A stretch of 64,000 nucleotides of DNA from Tethya wilhelma (Eukaryota; Porifera; Demospongiae; Tethyida; Tethyidae). Below, one piece after another: positions 56,891 to 64,000 of the stretch. Within the stretch, counting starts at the first letter, position 1. Each line of letters starts with the position of its first letter. The stretch lies in NCBI GenBank assembly GCA_964030475.1, contig CAXIPT010000004.1, positions 3,830,452 to 3,894,451 on the forward strand, given 5' to 3'. The notes beneath the pieces were generated by a model. It was not told the origin of the DNA and did not search any database. It saw only the letters and a program-made list of their open reading frames with translations. Both the position numbers and the translations under genes were made by a program.

Positions 56891-59138
56891 TCATTCCTTG
56901 CAATGCTTCTCTTTGATTTTTTGTGAAATACTTTCATCAAACGGTTTCATAGCTTCCACAAGTTTATCCCAAGTTGGTTTTGGATCAACCATTTTTAGCC
57001 ACTTGGCTATCATCTCCGGCAATAGTGCATCCTGTGCCTTTCAATGGTTTGTCTGCTTCAATGGTTTCGAGTGTTCCATATTCAATGTCTAACAGTGTTC
57101 CAATGTTCTTCCAGCTAGCAGCCACCGAGAGTAAAAACTTGTAAACCTCATTGACTGTTGGTGGGGTGGCTTGTTGGTTATCTGTGTCATCTACTCTGTT
57201 ATTCTCTGGATTGAATGGTTCACAAGGGGTAAAGCTGTGACAGAGGTACATAATAGGTATTGTTCCTAATATAAACTGATGGCATAATATCCTCACATCC
57301 AGCTGGATGGATTAGTGTGTTGAGCTCAACACAATAATCTCTCATCATTTTCATTATATGTTTTGAGAGTGTCTGATTTTCAGCAAATGGATTAAAAGGT
57401 TCAGATTCAAGGCTACTGGTTGACTCTTTAAGAATAGAAACAATTTTCTCATTGCCTATAATGGTAGCTAAGTCAAGGCAGGAAAAAACTGGTGGTACGG
57501 TAATACATGGATCACAATAATTGAGACTGGAAGTTTGCTTAGCATTTGCACCATATTTCAGTAGGATTTCGATAAGTTTCATGTGCCCTAAATAAATGGC
57601 TATCATCAGTGGAGAATAACTGACCTTGAATGCATAAACCACATCAACATCGGTACGCTTCATTAGTAATAATTCAGCTATTTCAACACTAGTTCCTTGA
57701 ATTGTGGCAATAGTGAGAGCTGGTACTTCTTTACCTGCCATCACATCATTACTTGTACTCGCATGATTATTAAGTAATAACTTAACTATGCTTGTGTGGC
57801 TGAATCTAACTGCCCACCACAAGGCTGATTTGGGAATTGTCTAAACTTTTACAGTGAGGAATTAAGAGCTGGACAATTTCCAAGAGACCATGTGTGCTTG
57901 CATAAACTAAATCATAATATCCTATGTTTGCTTTATTTTGCAACAGAAAACTGACAATTTTAGCATGTCTACCTGTTACTGCATTAGAATGAGCTGAAGT
58001 GCTTTTACCCTCTGATCGATTGACGTCTGCATCATGATGAACAAGGATCTCTACAATCTCATAATAACCATGTGAACTAGCAATACTAAGAGCAGTACGA
58101 CCTTGATTGTCAATAATGTTGATTTCGGCTGGAGGAGAATGACTACCAGGTATATGCTCAGGGTTTACCCTCTCTTTACTCTCTTTTATCTCTTGCACAT
58201 AAGTTTCTTGAGATGAAGTTACAGTAGTGCTATTTGTTTTTTTTTGTAGCCTCCTGGTCTGCATTAACCAGAAGTTTGACAATTTCAACATTACCCAAAC
58301 TACTAGCAATGATCAAAGCTCTCTCTCGTGACGACAGTAGTCGAAAATCTACTTCAGCATTGTAGGAAAGAAGAACACGAACAACACCACTACGTCCCTG
58401 TCTAGAAGCAATCATTAAGACAGAATTGCCATCATTATCTTGCACATTTATATTGGCACCACGTTCTAGCAACAAATTTGCTACATTTTCATGCCCTGCA
58501 ATACTTGCCATTATCAATGGAGTGAGGCCTTTTTTTGACCGTAAGTTTGGATTAGCTCCTTTCTCTAATAGTAACTTGGCAGCATCAACAAGCCCATTTG
58601 AGGAAGCTAGCATTAGCAGTGTTTCCTCTCCTGAATATTTCAAATCTACATCAGTTACAAGGGACAATAATAATTGAGCAATCTCAGAATGATGTTTTCT
58701 TACTGCTTGGCTCACTGCTGTTTCATTTGAGCTAGTACATACGTTAATGTTTGCATTTCTAGAGAGTAAAAATTGTACGATTTCTTTGTGACCATTTTGA
58801 CTAGCCAGCATAAGAGGGGTACGACCGTTATACACCTTATGATCAATGTGGGCACCATTTTCAACAAGGATTTCGACTGTTTCATGATGGCCACACTGAC
58901 TGGCTAGTGATAGTGCTGTCACACCATTTAGACTCTCCATATTCACATTGGCACCTTGCTTGATAAGCAATTGGACAGCTTCTTTGTGACCATTTTGACT
59001 GGCCACAAGAAGGGGGAACTGTCTATGTTCATTTGTACAATTCACATCAACTTTCTTGGATAAAAGTTCTTCAATACAACTCACATCACCCCTGAAAGAA
59101 GCTTGAATCAGTTTCACAGCTTGCTTGGAGCTTGACAT
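56891..59138 (-). pseudogene. Ankyrin-Death family copy 5, several frameshifts
   Basis: The start at 59138 (MSSSKQAVKLIQASFRGDVS) gives about nine repeats down to 58230. A run of nine A (about 58236-58248) shifts the frame; repeats go on in 57806-58309 (LSIASSHGYYEIVEILVHHD ...). A second shift near 57825 leads to 57220-57822 (WWAVRFSHTSIVKLL ...). A third shift occurs near 57230. The Death domain starts at about 57160 (PTVNEVYKFLLSVAASWKNI), and a fourth shift near 57040 separates its second half, which ends at TGA 56891-56893. The poly-A shift could be a sequencing error, but four lesions together indicate a pseudogene. Confidence 0.8.
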
Positions 59139-59240
59139 GACGAGCTTGAGCGGACACTTTGAATTTGGCTTTGACAAGTAAACAGTGCTATCGGAGTGGC
59201 ATATTAATTTAACCCTTTCTAGCAATCTTTGGTATTCATA

Positions 59241-59270
59241 GCTGACGACCCTCACCTATTTAGATTTGGG
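59241..59270 (-). promoter_or_regulatory. Shared upstream motif of ankyrin copy 5
   Basis: On the minus strand AAATAGGTGAGGGTCGTCAG (one G fewer than in copies 3 and 4), about 102 bases before the ATG at 59138, followed by CTAGAAAGGG. Confidence 0.55.
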
Positions 59271-59363
59271 TATCATAAGCCCCGTTTACACGTAGCAGTA
59301 AACCAGGTACTGACCAGATTCAAATCACGTTTGCGTAGTGTAAACGCAGGAAATCAGATTTGN

Positions 59364-59515
59364 CTGATGCAAAAACAGATATACCAGAGGATGGATCAAC
59401 ACTTCTTATACAGACTTGGTCTAGAGTATATGCATGCAGCCACAGATGATTTTTACCATTCATAATAATACATTTTGTATAACTAATTACATCTATCCTA
59501 AACTGAATGCTCGGA
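59364..59515 (+). repeat. Direct repeat of 53761-53913, starts at an N
   Basis: Begins right after the single N at 59363. Nearly identical to the copy at 53761. Confidence 0.9.
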
Positions 59516-61176
59516 AGAACGGACAACCTCTATATAACAGCTAACCTTCATAATATTCTAGTTAACAAAGTTTATGACCTCAAACAGATGGAATAGTGCA
59601 ACTTTACTACTAAAAAATGAACAGGAAGCTGTGCCTGATAATGAAGAAGGAAGAGGAGTAAGCATGGCAGTTGACGGTCAGCTGCTCAAAAAGAGGCTCA
59701 GACTCTTCCTGATTCAAAATCAGACTGTAGTTTCTCAGGCTGTCAATACCCACCTCCAACTATTTCAGGAGTGGATAGTTCTTTGCTACCCAATCAGTCA
59801 GTTAATTGGAATCCTTTGTGCACCTGCACAAAATTAGGCACAAGAAAACAGCGTCTGCATTTTCACAAGGTGCAAAATTGCTTTATTTCTGATTTAAATC
59901 ACTAATTGAATATTGTATAAAATTAAAATTTAGCGTAATGGAGAATGCATGCAGTCGGTGTTGATGCTTCTGGGCCTAATGCATTCTCTCAAGGTCAGTG
60001 ATTGGTCGGAGCTCAGGTTCAGCGTTATAATCTGCTGTTTTGCATTTTGCTCAAAGTTTATATATTACTTTTGTCTAATCTCTTAGCACTCTTCTCAGAG
60101 TTATTAAAGATTTAGTTTATCAATTGATTGCACAGGCCGCTTTACTAACCAGCCACGCTAGATACAGGGATAGTTAGGATGTGTAGCAATGGCATTAATT
60201 TCAAAAGCTTGGCTAGAAAAAAGCCTTAGACAAATGGCAAAAATTAACTTGCTCACACTACTCGTTCATAGCGCACTTAGCCTAGGTTTTCTCTCTTCAC
60301 GTAAGCTTCAAGCTGTTTTTGTGGATAGAGGCCTAGCATTATTGTGACCAAGGTTTTTGCATCACTAAATTATCACCTCCGGTAGTGTAGGTGTATTCCC
60401 AGTACGGTAGTACTGGGTACATAGGAATGGCACGGATGGCCCATTAGCGCAATACAAATATTCACGCGAATAACTCTGCAAAAACTGAGCGCTTGGCACT
60501 AAAAGGCTTCTCAAGCTACTATTTAGCTCATTCTCTCTCTAATGAGCCCAAAAATATGGCCTAAAACCTTCGCTGAAGTACCAAACTAAAATATGCCAAA
60601 CCTACTATTTTCTCCATCTTCTTCTTATTCTTCTTCTATCTTCTCACGCCATATCTCAAAGACCATTCACTTTTAGAAGCTGATTCTTGAACGAACAAAC
60701 TTGGTTTCTTTGTCTTCAATCGCTTTTGCCATCGGTTTTTTGTATCTCTCATTGAGTTACTAGATACAAGGCGAAAAGCGCCTTCTCCATATGGCAGCCA
60801 TTAATTTCTAAACTCATTCATTATTCATAAGCTAGCTTAACGACCCTTTCCATCTCAAAGTGCGCGCGTTATTTGGAATCTATTGCAAACATGCAGTGCC
60901 CCAAGTTCTGTCCTCCTCTGTGTTCAGTTCTTCAATAGGGAAGTTATCTGTAGCTAACAAGACACATATATAATTGATATAAATCACATTCAGCTTGGGA
61001 TTTCAGAGTTTCAGCTGTCTGAAAGGCATGACTCAGTACTCATGGACTGACTTGACAGTAGGGTTCAGTGACTGGCCTGCGAGACTAGGTTCAGTGTTGG
61101 CATTGCAAGTTCTCTGCGCAGGCTAACGACTAAATTCAACTGGTATTATAAATAATTATTCAAAAAAATGGAACAA
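59516..61176. other. No convincing gene besides listed repeats
   Basis: An 87-codon frame at 59574-59837 (plus) shows no known domain. The rest is repeat or shows no signal. Confidence 0.4.
60395..60875 (+). repeat. Dispersed repeat, third copy
   Basis: Starts CCCAGTACGGTAGTACTGGG and contains the CTTCTTCTTATTCTTCTTCT and GCCTTCTCCATATGGC blocks shared with 44625-45112 and 46420-46870. Confidence 0.75.
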
Positions 61177-61448
61177 ACAAGTACAAAAAACATTAGAAAT
61201 GTATTGCAAACATAGGAATGGCCAAATCGTAAAAAAAGTGAGCAAACAAGATAGAAATGGTTGTTAGATTGAGTGAGTTCATTCCTGTGTCTACAATGTC
61301 ATTGAGCTCAGTAGGGATATGAACATAGGTGACACAGTGAAATGAACTCGCTCAATCTGACAACCATTTCTATCTTGTTTGCTCACTTTTTTTACGATTT
61401 GGCCATTCCTATGTTTGCAATACATTTCTAATGTTTTTTGTACTTGTT
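61177..61448. mobile_element. MITE of the AACAAGTACAAAAAACATT family
   Basis: Inverted ends AACAAGTACAAAAAACATTA and TAATGTTTTTTGTACTTGTT. Inner inverted blocks cover TTTCTATCTTGTTTGCTCAC. No gene. Confidence 0.85.
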
Positions 61449-62430
61449 AGTATATAGGCTAAACATCTTTGTTACTCTTCCTTCATGGCCAGTGACCACT
61501 CTCATGCCAAAAACTAGTGTGCTAAATTATAATATTATTTTATGATAATATGTGGGCTACTATACGGAACTTTCTTCACAGGATTCATATCTAGTAGATT
61601 CTCTCTTCACGAGCAGTGTTTCTGGACAAATCTGATTATCATAGGTGTCCTTATAAGCCCTCACGAATGACAAACTCATGGGTTGAGTAAGCGATGGTCA
61701 CCTTCACATGTACATCCGTAACCAGGGTCACAATTGGTGACTACACCTAAATTTGGCCGTGACCTCTGATAACATGTTCAAATTCATGCTGCTTGTGTAT
61801 CGATATCACGTGAGTATTGACCATTTAACCCTAGATAACAAGATCATAGAAAATGGCAGTTTATAACTTTTATACAGTCTAAACAGCTACTGAACACATG
61901 GCTTATTAGTATCTCTGAATGGACTTTCTTAGTTTTGTGGGCATGAACCACTCTGTGACCACCACAGTGGAGCAAACAATCCATGATCTAGTGACAACAA
62001 GCATAAGCACTGACATGTAGTGACTCAGGCTGTAGATCTAACATTGGGTGAGGGTCTGGCATGCGCTACTGGTCCATATAAACTGCTAATCATGTTAAAC
62101 GTACCCGCTTAGGTAATGCGTACTCTCCGTATCTTTAAGTGCATACAGTTCTTATGGTTAGTAGTCTAAGAAAATCGAATAAACTATCAGTCCACAAAAT
62201 TCCTGGACTAGTAAGAAGGGCAACACATACAAAATTTGCCCCCCCTCCCTCCTTCCCTCCCTTCCAACATAGTCAGCTGTTCATGACCACATGGTAGTGA
62301 CCAAGTTGGGTGAGCTAACGTAAACCATGAGCAATTTGGGAATGCTGCAAAGAGTATGAGAAATTGTTCATTTGAAGAGAAAAGTTACTCATCAATTATG
62401 CCTATGTTTTAATATCAGAAGCATTTTTGA
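61449..62430. other. No gene seen
   Basis: No open frame of note, no inverted ends and no recognised repeat, except a short CCCTCC-type run at about 62240-62265. Confidence 0.4.
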
Positions 62431-63140
62431 TTGTGGAAAACTCAAATAGGCAACATCATCAAAAATTATGAGTCTTTACTTCCATCATATTGTATGAGTC
62501 TAATGCTTCTGGTACATCCTCTTCCTGCAAGGGTATGCAATAGATCTAAGACAGATGAAAATTCAATTGTTTGGCCATTGAAAGTATTGCCATATCATGG
62601 ATTTAGAATAAAAGGAAGTCAGTGTAACCGAGGGAAAAAGAAAGAAAACAATGAAAATGCAGCAGGTAAAGAGGATGTTTTACCAATTACTTTTATTGAA
62701 CGTTAAATATGATGCTTCAAAGGCTTACACTAGAGCAGAATATCCAAATTATTGTATAAATCTCCACGTAGCTGTAGTCAGTAGTATGCACCCGAGAATG
62801 ATTCAATCCCCTAGCAAACTACATGTGCACCTCCCATTACATAACCACACAACTTTAGATAGAATCCACATCAATGTCACCAATAATCATACACAAACAT
62901 TCATTAAGAAGGAGAACATCAATGTTCTCAGATTTTTAAACAATTTTGTAGATTTGTAACAGTCCTGCAGTTGAAAATCATCTTTCACTTGTGGGTGAAG
63001 AAGAGCACAGTGAAGAGAGTACCATTGATGAAGAACTAAGCCAGTTTTTTTTCTGAGAGCCTGCTAATAGAGAATGTCATTCATTCTCTAGAGTGGTGGG
63101 GATTGCCACTTTTAGCTACTATTGCTGTTGCATGTTCCTG
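62431..63140 (+). pseudogene. Decayed coding fragment, unknown
   Basis: Frames at 62431-62706 and 62651-62959 overlap in different phases and seem to continue as one protein (VLPITFIER ... YDASKAYTRAEYPNYCINLH ... QTFIKKENINVLRFL), followed after a stop by PAVENHLSLVGEEEHSEES. I do not recognise the family. Frame breaks suggest a transposon or pseudogene remnant. Confidence 0.25.
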
Positions 63141-63877
63141 CAACATCCACACCATGATACTGAAAGCATACTTTTTATGTTTCTCAGGTGGAAGGCCATC
63201 AGAGCTCATGTCAGAAGTGTAGCTAAACATCTCCTCATTAAACACCTTTGTTCATCACTTAAAAACTTGAGAGGTCCAAATCTTCGATCCAGTACAGTAG
63301 CTAGAATCAATATTGTGCTAACAACCAGTGTCTTCTAAGTGCTAGTACTACTGCCACTTTGAATAGACCTTTTCGTTATACGTTGTGAAGAATGCAATTA
63401 TTGCGAAATGAATTGCTAACTACATCCAGAGTCGATTTATGCCCCACCCACCAAAGTTTTCCCATTGCCCCAATACAAAATTTGCAATATTCACGTGCAC
63501 ATATGCTAGCACGTATACCGAATATTCTAAAACAGTGAAGATCATGTAAAACTGCAGTCTTTTTGCTACCTCGGGGAAGTTGTTCCGTGCGATTTGAGTT
63601 ATCTACCACAGAGTTACAAGCGCTTAATTCCTTTGATGCCTTGATTTCCTATAGTTTATTTATTATCCGTGGTTAATTTATAACAATTGATTATAGGTAA
63701 AAAAAATTGATAAGAAATTAGGTAATCTGTTAACGACCTCGGACAACTCTATAAGGACAGAATATCCACTTGTCTGCTAATACAATATATATATGTATAT
63801 ATATAACTGTACAATGCATGTTTATAGATTATATTATGTATGAGTTCAACGCATGTATACACTATATAGCTATTATT

Positions 63878-64000
63878 ACAAGTATAAAAAACATTGAAAA
63901 TGTATTGAGACACAGGAATGGCCAAATCGTAAAAAGGAAGCAAACAAGATGGAAAGGATGCTAACATTACATGGTGAATTATTAATTCCTGTGTGTTGCA
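63878..64000. mobile_element. Partial MITE of the AACAAGTACAAAAAACATT family
   Basis: ACAAGTATAAAAAACATTGA, then AGGAATGGCCAAATCGTAAAAAGGAAGCAAACAAGATGG; the right half lies beyond the window. Confidence 0.7.

Overview
The window looks like nuclear DNA of an early-branching animal, most probably a demosponge. It is AT-rich, has spliced genes with GT/AG introns, contains many (CA)n/(GT)n microsatellites, and is packed with small inverted-repeat transposons. Its gene content (TRAF-type RING protein, ankyrin-Death proteins, a tyrosine-motif membrane adaptor) is animal signalling machinery. The species call is inference from gene content and repeat style.

Layout. (1) 1-14823, minus strand: one large spliced gene. 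A TRAF6-like RING exon (14684-14823) and two TRAF-type zinc-finger exons (6289-6445, 4749-4959) are followed, in compatible reading phase, by four short exons (3097-4314) that resemble the MED25 ACID/PTOV domain and a long Pro/His/Gln/Ser-rich exon (1-1528) that runs off the window. (2) 15882-23234, plus strand: three tandem ankyrin-repeat/Death-domain genes. The first lacks half of its Death domain, the second is a pseudogene and the third is intact (791 aa). (3) 23344-25071: a TTAA-flanked MITE and a decayed, intron-containing Helitron-type fragment. (4) 25325-26776, minus: an intact 483-aa single-pass membrane protein with the architecture of an immune transmembrane adaptor, ending in a canonical ITAM. 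(5) 26.8-47.6 kb: mostly transposon debris and fold-back elements. (6) 47745-47874, plus: first exon of a secreted protein behind a TATA box. (7) 48-54 kb: repeats, a 154-bp N gap and a possible Cys-rich exon. (8) 55267-59138, minus: two further ankyrin-Death copies, one cut off at an ambiguous base and one with several frameshifts. (9) 59.2-64 kb: repeats and fragments I do not recognise.

How the parts fit. TRAF RING ligases, Death-domain proteins and ITAM adaptors are all used in innate-immune and inflammatory signalling in animals, so the window may be a signalling neighbourhood that expands by local duplication. The most unusual items are the RING/zf-TRAF/ACID-like fusion, the LAT/ITAM-like adaptor, and the ankyrin family with near-identical 5' ends and a shared upstream motif. 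Single N bases at 53914, 55267 and 59363 coincide with sequence breaks, so the structure around 53-59 kb may be partly an assembly effect.
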